The position numbers and the translations under genes were made by a program. A stretch of DNA of 64,000 bases from Odoribacter lunatus (lineage in GTDB: Bacteria; Bacteroidota; Bacteroidia; Bacteroidales; Marinifilaceae): NCBI RefSeq assembly GCF_943193135.1, contig NZ_CALPCZ010000001.1, positions 62,001 through 126,000 on the forward strand. The letters are read 5' to 3'. The stretch's first letter is position 1. Every line of letters starts with the position of its first letter. Positions 44,498-53,559 of the stretch are shown here, piece after piece. The notes under the pieces are model-generated. The model saw only the letters and a list, made by a program, of their open reading frames with translations, had not been told where the DNA came from and did no database searches.

Positions 44498-45130
44498 ATG
44501 GGAAAAATATATCCTGACTTAGCAGGTGCTTTTGCACGTAGTGTTGGTAATGTAGTTTATTATTTGAAAGCAGGTGAGAATTTGGTGCGTTCAAAGAGTA
44601 AGAAACCGTATAAATCGAATACGCCGGCTCAACAAGAACAGAAAGGAAAATTCGGTGATTTAAACCGTCTCGGCTCGATTGTGGTAGATGTTGTCAATGT
44701 CGGATTTCCGCAACGTCCTCTGAAATTATCTGCGGTAAATATGTTCTTTAAGGTGAATAAAGATTGTTTTAAGCATACAGAGGGCGAGCAGGCAGTAATT
44801 GATTATGAGCGTTTAGTATATTCAAATGGTTCGCTGTTTCCGCCGCAGGTAAAAGCGACGTTGGATGCAACCGATAGGGTAATCGAATTATCGGGTACGG
44901 CTATGCCGGAGCTTTCCCGGTGCAGACCGGATGATATCGTTTACGGGGTATTGATGGATACGACGAATGGTTTTTGCCAATTGGTCGAGATTTGTAAACG
45001 GGAAGATGGCGGAACGATGTCGGTGAAATTCCCCGAGTTTTGGGATACAGACTCGACTGTTGTTCATGCTTTTGCCGTTAGTTGTGACGGGAAGAAGGCA
45101 TCAAAGAGCGTGCATGTGGCAGTGAGCTGA
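44498..45130 (+). CDS. DUF6266 family protein
   Basis: A 210-residue protein starting MGKIYPDLAGAFARSVGNVV, then YYLKAGENLVRSKSKKPYKS and NTPAQQEQKGKFGDLNRL, the family N-terminal pattern in a more diverged form. The C-terminal half (ATLDATDRVIELSGTAMP, VYGVLMDTTNGFCQLVE) is beta-rich. It is a single-gene unit with its own promoter, long leader and terminator. No signal peptide is seen. Function unknown. Confidence 0.85.
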   Translation: MGKIYPDLAGAFARSVGNVVYYLKAGENLVRSKSKKPYKSNTPAQQEQKGKFGDLNRLGSIVVDVVNVGFPQRPLKLSAVNMFFKVNKDCFKHTEGEQAVIDYERLVYSNGSLFPPQVKATLDATDRVIELSGTAMPELSRCRPDDIVYGVLMDTTNGFCQLVEICKREDGGTMSVKFPEFWDTDSTVVHAFAVSCDGKKASKSVHVAVS

Positions 45131-45140
45131 TTTTAAAAAC

Positions 45141-45172
45141 GCCGGAGGCAATTAAGCCTCCGGTATTTTTTT
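45141..45172 (+). terminator. Terminator after the DUF6266 gene
   Basis: CCGGAGGC (45142-45149) and GCCTCCGG (45156-45163) form an 8-bp stem with a 6-base loop, followed by TATTTTTTTAT. Confidence 0.93.
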
Positions 45173-45226
45173 ATTCTGTAAAGAGGTGTTCTTATTTTTT
45201 ATTTCTATTTTTGGTCTATAAAACAG

Positions 45227-46819
45227 ATGTTTATGAAGAGGTGTTTATATATTTTGCTGGGATTGGTGATTGGAGGAAGTGTGTTGGCGGAGAATAAAAC
45301 GAAGTTGATTGTAGGGATAACAATTAATCAGTTTTATCCGGAGTGGCTTTCTATTTATAGGGAGGATTTGAGTGACGGCGGATTTAAGCGTCTTTTAAAG
45401 GCAGGAAAGGAAGTGACGGCGGATTATAACTATTTGTATTCTCAAACGGGAGTTGATCAAACGACGATTTATACCGGTCTGTTGCCTTCTTCTCATGGAA
45501 TTGTTGCGCATGACTGGCTGGAGCGTTTATCGGGTAAACGGGAGAATAATACAGAGTCAAAGGAGCATTGGGAGATAGGAACGGAAGATTCTTTGAGAGG
45601 CCATGCGCCGGAACATTTACAAGCCTTGTCACTGGGATGTATGATGAAGATGAATAACGCTTTTTCTAAGGTATACAGTGTAGGGATGAATCCGGAGGAG
45701 GTGGTTTTAAGTGGGGGAAATTGTGCGGATTTAGCTTTGTGGTTTAATGAAAAAAGCGGGAAATGGGTATCTTCTCAATATTATGCAGATTCTTTGCCAG
45801 CATGGGTGAGAGAGTATAATGATAGATTGGTGAGTGATTTTTTTGTAAAGAGAGGATGGATGCCATTGGCGGAAGAGCAGGATAATTCATTGCTATTGAA
45901 ATTAAAGAACAAAATAGGTTTGGGTAGTAGCTTTTATTATGATATTGCCCAGGCTAAGCGTAAGTTTAATACTTATCGTGTGTTGAAAGCGACTCCGTAT
46001 GCCAATTCGATGGTGACGGATTTGGCTATGGCGGTGATTGAGGAGACGGGATTGGGGAAAGATAATGGGGTGGATTTATTGGCATTGAATTATTTGAGCC
46101 TTGATTATATGAATCGCGATTTTGGGTTAGATGCCAAAGAGTTTCAGGATATGGTGATGAGGCTTGATAAGGATATGGCTAATTTGTTGGAGTTTTTGGA
46201 TACAAAAGTGGGACGGGAGAATTATACCATTGTATTGACTTTTTGTGAAGCCCGGGAGTTATTGCCGGAAGATTTGGAGCATATGAAGATACAAGGCGGG
46301 TATTTTAGTGTGTTTAAGGCTGTGGCGTTATTGAAGTCTTATTTGAATTTGATTTACGGAGAAGGGGATTGGGTCATGGATTATGATGCGGGACAGATAT
46401 ATTTGAATCGGGAGTTGATAGAAAAGAATAAGTTGGAGTTGAGAGAAGTTCAGGATCGGGTGGCTGAATTTATGGCTGAATTTGAAGGGGTAGGAAATGT
46501 ATATACGGCTTATGCGTTAGCTCGAAATTCCTTAGCCGAAGGAAAAGGGTTGTTAGTACAAAATTCTTTTTCTCAAAAAAAGAGCGGGGACGTATTGTTT
46601 ACGTTACTGCCTGCCTGGGTAACCGAATTAAAGGATGCAGAGGATAATTATTTCAGATATTCCAAGAGAAATAAAGTGCCTGTTTATTTATATGGTGCAG
46701 GTATAAAAGGTGAGTTACGCAAAGAATGCCGGATGACGGATATATTACCAACTTTTTGTTTCTTGATGGGGATGCCGGCGCTTTATACTTTGACTGGTAA
46801 TTCGCTGTTTGCTGATTAG
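45227..46819 (+). CDS. Secreted alkaline-phosphatase-superfamily protein, probably inactive
   Basis: A 530-residue protein with a signal peptide (cleaved near SVLAEN). It follows the Bacteroidota alkaline phosphatase (PafA-like) pattern: GGFKRLLKAG, TTIYTGLLPSSHGIVAHDW and LRLDKD-type helix (RLDKDMANLLEFLD). Compared with the pattern I remember, the metal ligands are replaced: VVDQM becomes ITINQF (Asp to Asn34), the DYxGH motif reads LDYMNRDFG (His to Arg), TADHGA reads TFCEARE (Asp-His to Cys-Glu), and the THGS segment near the end is missing. The nucleophile Thr (TTIYTG) remains. It may be a structural or binding protein. A TATTTTTG box lies at 45206-45213. It converges on gldD with a 4-base overlap of ends. 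Confidence 0.82.
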   Translation: MFMKRCLYILLGLVIGGSVLAENKTKLIVGITINQFYPEWLSIYREDLSDGGFKRLLKAGKEVTADYNYLYSQTGVDQTTIYTGLLPSSHGIVAHDWLERLSGKRENNTESKEHWEIGTEDSLRGHAPEHLQALSLGCMMKMNNAFSKVYSVGMNPEEVVLSGGNCADLALWFNEKSGKWVSSQYYADSLPAWVREYNDRLVSDFFVKRGWMPLAEEQDNSLLLKLKNKIGLGSSFYYDIAQAKRKFNTYRVLKATPYANSMVTDLAMAVIEETGLGKDNGVDLLALNYLSLDYMNRDFGLDAKEFQDMVMRLDKDMANLLEFLDTKVGRENYTIVLTFCEARELLPEDLEHMKIQGGYFSVFKAVALLKSYLNLIYGEGDWVMDYDAGQIYLNRELIEKNKLELREVQDRVAEFMAEFEGVGNVYTAYALARNSLAEGKGLLVQNSFSQKKSGDVLFTLLPAWVTELKDAEDNYFRYSKRNKVPVYLYGAGIKGELRKECRMTDILPTFCFLMGMPALYTLTGNSLFAD

Positions 46820-47391
46820 TTCGGAAATTCAGTTGTTTCAATGAGGTGTACGATATCTTCTCTTAAATAGTCGATGACCGGAGCTAAAGAGTCTTTATTG
46901 GGGCGTGTGGCAATGTATAGAGAACCTCTTAAAAAGTGTCTGGTAGAGTCTGTGATGAAAAATTGTACCGGAGAGGCGGCATTTCCTTCTATGATGTAGA
47001 GTAGTCCGAAACCTTTTTTATCGTTTTGCTGGTAGTAATGTTCATCTATGGATTCCGCTTTCAGTGTATGGGCATATGCTAAACGATGACAGTCTTGTTC
47101 CAAACGAAGCAATGTTGTATCACTTGTGATAGATTTGTAAGACAGATTTATTTTAGCTTGATAAGCGGGGTATACAATGTTTATCCAATAGTCTTCGGCT
47201 CCAGGTGTTCGGTCTGGTTCGATGAAAGCTTCGCTTGCCATTTGGAAGCGATAGGGAAGGGTTGAGTCATTACTATTCCGATAACTTTTTTCGGGAAATG
47301 TAATTCGATAATAGCCGTATGGTTTGGGAATTTCTTTTGATGTGCAGCAGCACAAAAGACTAATAATAAGGGAATAAAGGAAATACTTCAT
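46816..47391 (-). CDS. gldD: Gliding-motility-type lipoprotein GldD
   Basis: A 191-residue lipoprotein: signal peptide with lipobox LISLLCCCTSKE. The mature part starts KPYGYYRITFPEKSYR, the GldD signature, and contains RTPGAEDYWINIVYP and LYIIEGNAASPVQFFITDS, all typical. GldD is needed for type IX secretion and gliding in Flavobacterium; it is retained in many non-gliding Bacteroidales. It lies 3 bases downstream of gldE on the minus strand. Confidence 0.92.
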   Translation of the reverse strand: MKYFLYSLIISLLCCCTSKEIPKPYGYYRITFPEKSYRNSNDSTLPYRFQMASEAFIEPDRTPGAEDYWINIVYPAYQAKINLSYKSITSDTTLLRLEQDCHRLAYAHTLKAESIDEHYYQQNDKKGFGLLYIIEGNAASPVQFFITDSTRHFLRGSLYIATRPNKDSLAPVIDYLREDIVHLIETTEFPN

Positions 47392-47394
47392 TTT

Positions 47395-48663
47395 TCACTC
47401 CTTTTGCTTTTCCAGATGATTGTTTTTTTCGTATTTAATCTTTTTGATTCTTCGCTTGTCTACGTCTAAAATAGTGAATTTGTGCTCCCGATAGGTGATT
47501 ATTTCATTTTTAAGAGGCAATTCTCCTTTTATTTCAAGGATAAGTCCTGCTAATGTATCGGCTTCTCCTTCAATTTCTCTAAAACAGTTTTCGTCAGTAT
47601 CAATGATTTTCTCAAAGTCATTTAGTAAAGTGTGACCTTCGAATATGTATGCGTTGTTTTTAATCTTAATATAAGTACGTTCTTCTTCATCTGTTTCATC
47701 ATTGATATCTCCGATGATTTCTTCCAGAATATCTTCCATTGTGACAATACCGGAAGTTCCGCCATATTCATCAACAACAATGGCTAAGTGGACTTTTTTG
47801 GATTGGAATTCATCCAGTAAATCATTGATTTTTTTGGTCTCCGGAACAAAATATGCCGGGCGGATTAGTTCTTGCCATTTGAAGTCTTTGGGCTCTTTCA
47901 GATGTGCCAATAAATCCTTTATATATAAGATACCGACAATATTGTCTAAGTTTTCGTGATAGACCGGTAGTCGGGAATATCCATGTTCGATGATAAGTTG
48001 GTGAAGATGTTCAAAGTTATCTTCCAGACTGATTGAAATTATATTAATACGGGGTTGGATAATGTCAATAACGGAGATATTACTAAATCGTACAATACCT
48101 TCTAAGATGTCTTTTTCCTCTGTCAGTTCCGCATCGTCTGTCAATTCTAAAGCTTTGGATAATTGATCCATAGAGAGGCTGTCTTTTTTGGCAATTTTTT
48201 TACTGATTAAAGAGGTTGAGCGAATCAGTAGAGAAGAAATCGGCCGAAATAGGTGTCCCAAGAATGATAATGGGGATGCCATGAATGTTGCCACTCTGAT
48301 TTGCGAACGGTTGGCGTAAAGTTTAGGAATGATTTCTCCAAAAAGTAAGATAATGAATGTAACAACTATTACTTGAATGATAAAGCCTAGTATAGGGGTA
48401 GAGGAAAAATCGAAAAACGAATCCACTAGGTAGGCTGAAAGTATAACAATGCCTACATTTACGAAATTATTGGAAATGAGTATTGTTGCTAATAACCGAT
48501 CCGGTTTTTTATGGAGATTAAGTACCTTATTGTATCCTTTTTGCGAAAGCTCCTCTAATTGTCCGGGACTTAAAGAGAAATAGGCTACTTCTGAGGCTGA
48601 AATAAGAGCGGATGATAGTAGTAATAAGAGTAATATGATAATAAAAATCAGATTGGTAACCAA
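47395..48663 (-). CDS. gldE: GldE, CNNM/CorC-type CBS-domain membrane protein
   Basis: A 422-residue protein: N-terminal DUF21/CNNM domain with four membrane segments (residues 5-170; SASEVAYFSLSPGQLEEL, LLFGEIIPKLYANR), a CBS pair (residues 195-320; IQPRINIISI, VDEYGGTSGIVTMEDILEEI) and a C-terminal CorC_HlyC domain (FEGHTLLNDFEKII, DTLAGLILEIKGELP). The family includes magnesium/cobalt transport-related proteins; GldE acts with GldD. It follows ssb by 39 bases, an order (ssb-gldE-gldD) conserved in Bacteroidota. Confidence 0.92.
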   Translation of the reverse strand: MVTNLIFIIILLLLLLSSALISASEVAYFSLSPGQLEELSQKGYNKVLNLHKKPDRLLATILISNNFVNVGIVILSAYLVDSFFDFSSTPILGFIIQVIVVTFIILLFGEIIPKLYANRSQIRVATFMASPLSFLGHLFRPISSLLIRSTSLISKKIAKKDSLSMDQLSKALELTDDAELTEEKDILEGIVRFSNISVIDIIQPRINIISISLEDNFEHLHQLIIEHGYSRLPVYHENLDNIVGILYIKDLLAHLKEPKDFKWQELIRPAYFVPETKKINDLLDEFQSKKVHLAIVVDEYGGTSGIVTMEDILEEIIGDINDETDEEERTYIKIKNNAYIFEGHTLLNDFEKIIDTDENCFREIEGEADTLAGLILEIKGELPLKNEIITYREHKFTILDVDKRRIKKIKYEKNNHLEKQKE

Positions 48664-48702
48664 AATAGTATGAATTAGTTAAACATCATGTTATTCTCCT
48701 TA

Positions 48703-49137
48703 TTAGAAAGGTAGGTCATCGCTGTCGTCCGGTTCCGAAATAGCTGGTTGCGGAGGGATGCTGGCATTTGTTGATGGTGCATTATTGCGGGGAGTATAGT
48801 CTCCGTTATCTTGTTTGGGCGAGAGCATCTGCATGGTATCGCCTTGAATCTCTGTTGTATATTTTTTTATTCCATTCTGATCTTCCCATGATCTGTTGCG
48901 GATACGGCCTTCTATGTATAATCTCATGCCTTTTTTTACATATTTTTCAGCAATTTCAGCCAAATTCCTCCACAATACGATGTTGTGCCATTCGGTTTGA
49001 TCAACTCTTTCTCCGTTTTTATTTTTGTAACTTTCTGTCGTGGCCAAACTGAAGCGAGCAACAGCTACCCCTCCGTCCAAATATCTGATTTCGGGATCTG
49101 CGCCGACATTTCCAATTAAAATAGCTTTATTTACCAT
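48703..49137 (-). CDS. ssb: Single-stranded DNA-binding protein
   Basis: A 144-residue OB-fold protein that coats single-stranded DNA in replication and repair. Start at MVNKAILIGNVGADPEIRYL; four earlier residues in frame are rejected. Landmarks are ARFSLATTESYKNKNGE, TEWHNIVLWRNLAEIAEKY, KKGMRLYIEGRI, and the acidic tail ending DDSDDLPF, which binds partner proteins. A TATTTTTG box (49177-49170, minus strand) lies 33 bases upstream. Confidence 0.97.
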   Translation of the reverse strand: MVNKAILIGNVGADPEIRYLDGGVAVARFSLATTESYKNKNGERVDQTEWHNIVLWRNLAEIAEKYVKKGMRLYIEGRIRNRSWEDQNGIKKYTTEIQGDTMQMLSPKQDNGDYTPRNNAPSTNASIPPQPAISEPDDSDDLPF

Positions 49138-49337
49138 AAGGACTAACATTAAAATTTATGCACAAGTTACAAAAATAATGAATAACTTTCTCTATTTTGA
49201 ATGTAAAATTTGCATGCGAATATATGTGAAAAAGGAAGAAGTTAAAAGTAATTATGGATTTTTTTAGAAATGAGGGGAAATTCCAGAAAAAAATAACAAA
49301 AAGTGCGTGTTTTTTTTCATTGTTCGGGGAAAAGCTT

Positions 49338-49345
49338 TATATTTG
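49338..49345 (+). promoter_or_regulatory. -7 element of the HU gene promoter
   Basis: TATATTTG, 57 bases before the HU ATG at 49402. No TTTG occurs at the usual distance upstream; a TTG at 49320 is only 15 bases away. The gap 49138-49401 holds the divergent ssb and HU promoters and nothing else recognised. Confidence 0.6.
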
Positions 49346-49401
49346 CAAACCTAAAATGAATAATAATCAAATAAGTTATTGAAAATTAAATATTTACAAA
49401 A

Positions 49402-49689
49402 ATGACAAAAGCGGATATTGTTAACGAAATTGCAAGAACAACTGGAATTGAAAAAGTGGCAGTACAGGCTACGGTAGAGGCTTTCATGGAGTCTATAAAG
49501 AATTCCGTTGTTGGTGGTAAAAATGTTTATTTGAGAGGATTCGGTAGTTTTGTAGTGAAAAAAAGAGCCGAGAAAACTGCGCGTAATATTTCAAAGAATG
49601 TTACAATTAAAATACCTGAACACTTCATTCCTTCATTTAAACCGTCTAAAAGTTTCGTGACTGAAGTTAAAGGGAAAGTAAAAAAATAA
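49402..49689 (+). CDS. HU-family DNA-binding protein
   Basis: A 95-residue histone-like protein that bends and compacts DNA. It starts MTKADIVNEIARTTGIEKVA and has the core LRGFGSFVVKKRAEKTARNI, with the DNA-binding arm carrying NVTIKIPEH in place of the more common KTGEEIxIPA, as often in Bacteroidota HU proteins. It is followed by a tiny ribosomal-type gene and rng, an order often conserved in this phylum. Confidence 0.95.
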   Translation: MTKADIVNEIARTTGIEKVAVQATVEAFMESIKNSVVGGKNVYLRGFGSFVVKKRAEKTARNISKNVTIKIPEHFIPSFKPSKSFVTEVKGKVKK

Positions 49690-49690
49690 G

Positions 49691-49793
49691 AAAGGAGGAA
49701 GTTATGCCAAGCGGTAAAAAAAGAAAAAGACATAAGATGGCTACTCATAAACGTAAAAAAAGACTGAGAAAAAATCGTCATAAGAAGAAGTAA
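49691..49793 (+). CDS. 29-residue COX24/AURKAIP1-domain (bS22-like) ribosomal protein
   Basis: The peptide starts at ATG 49704 (MPSGKKRKRHKMATHKRKKR) and ends with RKNRHKKK; the feature includes its strong Shine-Dalgarno site AAAGGAGG at 49691-49698. The KRHKMxxHKxKKRLRKxR pattern is that of the COX24 (mS38) domain, and a similar short basic protein, bS22, sits on the small ribosomal subunit of mycobacteria. It is 14 bases after HU and is ended by a terminator. The strong ribosome-binding site is exceptional here. Confidence 0.85.
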
Positions 49794-49817
49794 TCAGCGT
49801 TTATGAGTTGAAGATAT

Positions 49818-49852
49818 AAACCTAAAGGATAGTTTGTCCTTTAGGTTTATTT
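49818..49852 (+). terminator. Terminator after the bS22-like gene
   Basis: AAACCTAAAGGA (49818-49829) and TCCTTTAGGTTT (49837-49848) make a 12-bp perfect stem with a 7-base loop, followed by ATTTAATT. It stands between the HU/bS22-like unit and rng and may allow partial read-through. Confidence 0.8.
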
Positions 49853-49875
49853 AATTAATATAAAATGTAATAGGA

Positions 49876-51420
49876 ATGAACAGTGAGTTAGTGATTGATG
49901 TCAGAGCGGAGGAAATTATTATTGCCTTATTGAGGGAGAAGAAATTGGTTGAATTGACAAAGGAGAAAACGAGTGTTCAGTTTGCGGTGGGGGATATTTA
50001 TCTCGGGAAAGTTAAGAAAATTATGCCGGGATTGAATGCGGCATTTGTTAATGTCGGTTATGAGAAGGATGCTTTTTTACATTATTTGGATTTAAGTCCT
50101 CAATTCCATTCTTTAGATAGTTACATTAAGCAATGTATTGCTCGTAAGGGATTGCCGGTTGCGAAATTGAAATTGGAGCCTGAAATTAGTAAGACCGGGA
50201 AAATTTCTGATGTTTTGACGGTAGGGCAATGGGTGGCGGTACAGGTGGCAAAAGAACCGATATCAACTAAAGGACCTCGTCTTACTTCAGAATTGAGTAT
50301 TGCCGGACGGAATTTGGTGTTAATGCCCTTCTCTGAGAAGGTTTCTGTTTCTCAGAAAATAAAATCGGCAGAGGAACGAAAGAGGTTGAGAAGATTAATT
50401 GAAAGTATTCGCCCGAAGAATTATGGAGTAATTGTTCGGACGATGGCAGAGGGAAAGAAAGTTGCTCAGTTCGATAGTGAATTGAAAGAATTAGTAAACC
50501 GTTTTGAGACAGCATTTAAGCATATTCGGGATATTGAACCACCGAAGTTAATATTGGGAGAGATAGACCGGACAAGTGCGTTTTTGCGCGATATATTAAA
50601 TCCTTCTTTTGAAAATATCTATGTTAATGATATTACTTTAACTAAAGAGATAAAGCATTTTTTGAGTTCTATAGCTCCTGAAAAGGAAGATATAGTAAAA
50701 TTTGTATCACCTGAAATACCGATTTTGGATCACTTTGGAGTGGATCGTCAAATAAAATCCTCTCTGGGTAAGCATGTTTCTTTTAAGAATGGTGCCTATT
50801 TGATTATCGAGCATACGGAAGCTTTCCATGTTATAGATGTGAATAGCGGTAATCGGGCAAAATTGGGAGATGATCAGGAATCAAATGCTCTGGAAGTGAA
50901 TTTGGCTGCAGCTGAAGAGGTGGCCCGGCAATTGCAATTAAGGGATATGGGAGGGATTATTGTTATTGATTTTATAGATATGCAGTTGGGAGAAAACAGA
51001 CAGAGTTTGTATGAGAAGATGAAGCTCTGTATGGAGATTGATAGGGCAAAACATACAATTTTACCTTTAAGCAAATTTGGGTTAATGCAGATTACCCGTC
51101 AGCGGGTACGTCCGGAGATGACTGTGGATACAATGGAAGTATGTCCTGTGTGTCATGGTTCCGGAAAGGCAGAAGCTGCTATTTTAGTTATAGACAGAAT
51201 AGAGGATCAATTGGAATATATAACCAAAGAAAAGAAATGTCATAGAGTTGTGCTAAAAGTTCATCCTTTCGTAGGTGCTTTTTTGAAAAAAGGTTTGATT
51301 TCTTTGCGGCGTAAATGGGCATTTCGTTATAAAGTAGCTTTGCGGATAGTGGATGTCCCTTCCTATTATATTTATGAATATCATTTTTATAATCAATATA
51401 ATAGAGAAATTGTCGATTGA
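49876..51420 (+). CDS. rng: Ribonuclease G / Rne family endoribonuclease
   Basis: A 514-residue RNase E/G catalytic protein for RNA processing and decay. Residues 35-125 are the S1 domain (VGDIYLGKVKKIMPGLNAAF). The catalytic DNase-I-like part has HVIDVNSGNRAK, with the magnesium-binding Asp, and GGIIVIDFIDMQ; the zinc link is MEVCPVCHGSGK. It lacks the long C-terminal scaffold of RNase E, so RNase G is the better name. It follows HU and the bS22-like gene. Confidence 0.95.
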   Translation: MNSELVIDVRAEEIIIALLREKKLVELTKEKTSVQFAVGDIYLGKVKKIMPGLNAAFVNVGYEKDAFLHYLDLSPQFHSLDSYIKQCIARKGLPVAKLKLEPEISKTGKISDVLTVGQWVAVQVAKEPISTKGPRLTSELSIAGRNLVLMPFSEKVSVSQKIKSAEERKRLRRLIESIRPKNYGVIVRTMAEGKKVAQFDSELKELVNRFETAFKHIRDIEPPKLILGEIDRTSAFLRDILNPSFENIYVNDITLTKEIKHFLSSIAPEKEDIVKFVSPEIPILDHFGVDRQIKSSLGKHVSFKNGAYLIIEHTEAFHVIDVNSGNRAKLGDDQESNALEVNLAAAEEVARQLQLRDMGGIIVIDFIDMQLGENRQSLYEKMKLCMEIDRAKHTILPLSKFGLMQITRQRVRPEMTVDTMEVCPVCHGSGKAEAAILVIDRIEDQLEYITKEKKCHRVVLKVHPFVGAFLKKGLISLRRKWAFRYKVALRIVDVPSYYIYEYHFYNQYNREIVD

Positions 51421-51523
51421 ATTTGAGGGCTATTAAGTTCATAATAAAATGTTAAACTTATCTTGTTGTTTTTATTGGGGAGGAAATAAGCTTTAATATT
51501 GCAAAAATTAATATAAGAAAAAT

Positions 51524-53539
51524 ATGAAGAAAAGGGTATTTGTATTGTTTTGCTTTTTAATCGGCTGTTTTTTTTCGCTAAAGTCTCAGGTGACAAATCC
51601 GGCCCAATGGACGTTTTCCCAGAAAGATCTGGGGAACGGGGAATATGAACTGGTGCTGAAGGCGGAGCTGGAACCGGGATGGACGGTGTATTCCATGTAC
51701 ACGCCCGAAGGGGGGCCGATGGCTACCACGGTTGCGTTGGAACAGGCAGGCAAGGGGATAGAATTGCTGGGAAAGGCGGAGGAAAATGAACCGCACAAAA
51801 AATACGACGACATATTCGGTGTCGATGTATGGTATTTCTCCGGAGAAGTCGTTATCCGTCAGCGAGTGAAAGTAACCGATGACGCCCTGACTTCAGTGAA
51901 GGGCACCGTGGAATACCAGGGATGCCAGGAGGGAATATGCGTGATGTTCGACCAAGAGTTCGATATACCTTTGGACAAAGGACAGGTAAAGGAGGCGAAG
52001 AATTCCGCAGCCCCGGAGAACCCGAAAGACGAATCGCTCTGGCTCTTTTTCTGGATTGCTTTTGCGGGAGGGCTGGCGGCAGTGGTCATGCCTTGCGTGT
52101 TCCCGATGATTCCCATGACGGTTTCCTTTTTCATGCACGGAGATGCCAATAAAGCGAAAGCGAAGGCCAAAGCTTTGTTCTTTGCCTTCTCGATTATCGC
52201 CATTTATACCGTGCTGGGACTGGTGATTTCCGTTGCGCTGGGGCCGGATTTCGTCAATTGGCTCAGCACCAATTGGCTGCCGAACCTGTTTTTCTTCGTC
52301 ATATTCATGATTTTTGCGGCTTCGTTCTTCGGAGCCTTCGAGATTGTGCTGCCGTCCTGGCTGGTGAATAAATCCGACAGACAGGCAGACAAAGGGGGAT
52401 ACCTCGGAGCCTTCTTCATGGCGTTTACCTTGGTGCTGGTATCGTTCTCCTGTACGGCGCCTATCGTAGGGACGGTGTTGGTGGAAGCTGCTCGGGGTTC
52501 CGTGCTGCGCCCGGTTGTCGGGATGCTGGGATTCTCCCTGGCCGTGGCACTGCCTTTCGGATTCTTTGCATTCTTCCCCTCCAGACTGGGAAATCTGCCC
52601 AAATCCGGCGGCTGGCTAAACTCCGTGAAAGTCGTACTGGGATTTATCGAAATCGCCCTGGGATTCAAATTCCTGATGGTCGCCGACCAGACATACCACT
52701 GGGGATTGCTTGACCGGGAAGTGTATATCGCTATCTGGGGCGCCGTGTTCACCTTGCAGGGACTTTATCTGATGGGCAAACTCAAATTTAAAAACGACAG
52801 CGATTTGCAGTACATCAGCGTACCGCGTTTGGCGTTTATTATTGCGACCTTTGCCTTCGTCATCTATCTGATACCGGGAATGTTCGGAGCTCCTCTGAAA
52901 GCCTTGGCGGGGTATCTGCCTCCGCAGGAGACCATCGATTTCGATATCAACCGGATCGTGAGGGATCAGGCGAAAGAAATCATCAAGAGGGGCGTGACCG
53001 CGGGAAATACGGGAACGGCTGCGGTAGTTCAGGCGGATTGCGAACCGGCAAAATATGCGGACTTCCTGCATCTGCCCCATGGCATCGAGGGTTACTTCGA
53101 TTACTGGCAGGCACTGAAATGTGCGAAAGCGCAGAACAAACCCCTGTTCATCGACTTTACGGGACACGGGTGTGTCAATTGCCGCGAAATGGAACAGTCC
53201 GTATGGTCCGACCCCCGCATCCTAGACATGCTGAAAAACGATTACGTGGTGCTGGCTTTGTACGTGGATGACAAGAAGACGTTGCCGGAGGAGGAGTGGT
53301 ATGTTTCCGATTACGACGGCAAGCAGAAAAAGACGCTGGGCAAGAAAAATGCCGATTTCCAGATCAAGCATTTTCACTCCAATGCACAGCCCAATTACAT
53401 ATTGCTGGACAGCGGGGCAGGAGAGACCGGTCTGGAAAAATTCGTACTGATGCCGGCCCGGGGGCACGACCTGAACCGGGATGCCTTCTACGAATTTCTG
53501 AAAAAAGGCCTGGAGGAGTTTAAAAAACGCAATTCCTGA
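51524..53539 (+). CDS. Thiol:disulfide interchange protein DsbD-like
   Basis: A 671-residue inner-membrane protein that carries electrons from cytosolic thioredoxin to the periplasm. Signal peptide (residues 1-21, CFLIGCFFSLKSQ); periplasmic alpha domain with the Cys pair in YQGCQEGICVMF; eight membrane segments with the redox Cys in VMPCVFPMIPM and SFSCTAPIVGTV; C-terminal thioredoxin domain with GHGCVNCREME. All three Cys pairs are present. From about 51600 the gene is clearly more GC-rich than rng before it. A TAATATTG near 51495 is a weak -7 candidate. Confidence 0.93.
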   Translation: MKKRVFVLFCFLIGCFFSLKSQVTNPAQWTFSQKDLGNGEYELVLKAELEPGWTVYSMYTPEGGPMATTVALEQAGKGIELLGKAEENEPHKKYDDIFGVDVWYFSGEVVIRQRVKVTDDALTSVKGTVEYQGCQEGICVMFDQEFDIPLDKGQVKEAKNSAAPENPKDESLWLFFWIAFAGGLAAVVMPCVFPMIPMTVSFFMHGDANKAKAKAKALFFAFSIIAIYTVLGLVISVALGPDFVNWLSTNWLPNLFFFVIFMIFAASFFGAFEIVLPSWLVNKSDRQADKGGYLGAFFMAFTLVLVSFSCTAPIVGTVLVEAARGSVLRPVVGMLGFSLAVALPFGFFAFFPSRLGNLPKSGGWLNSVKVVLGFIEIALGFKFLMVADQTYHWGLLDREVYIAIWGAVFTLQGLYLMGKLKFKNDSDLQYISVPRLAFIIATFAFVIYLIPGMFGAPLKALAGYLPPQETIDFDINRIVRDQAKEIIKRGVTAGNTGTAAVVQADCEPAKYADFLHLPHGIEGYFDYWQALKCAKAQNKPLFIDFTGHGCVNCREMEQSVWSDPRILDMLKNDYVVLALYVDDKKTLPEEEWYVSDYDGKQKKTLGKKNADFQIKHFHSNAQPNYILLDSGAGETGLEKFVLMPARGHDLNRDAFYEFLKKGLEEFKKRNS

Positions 53540-53559
53540 TCTCCTCAGAAGAAGGTGTT

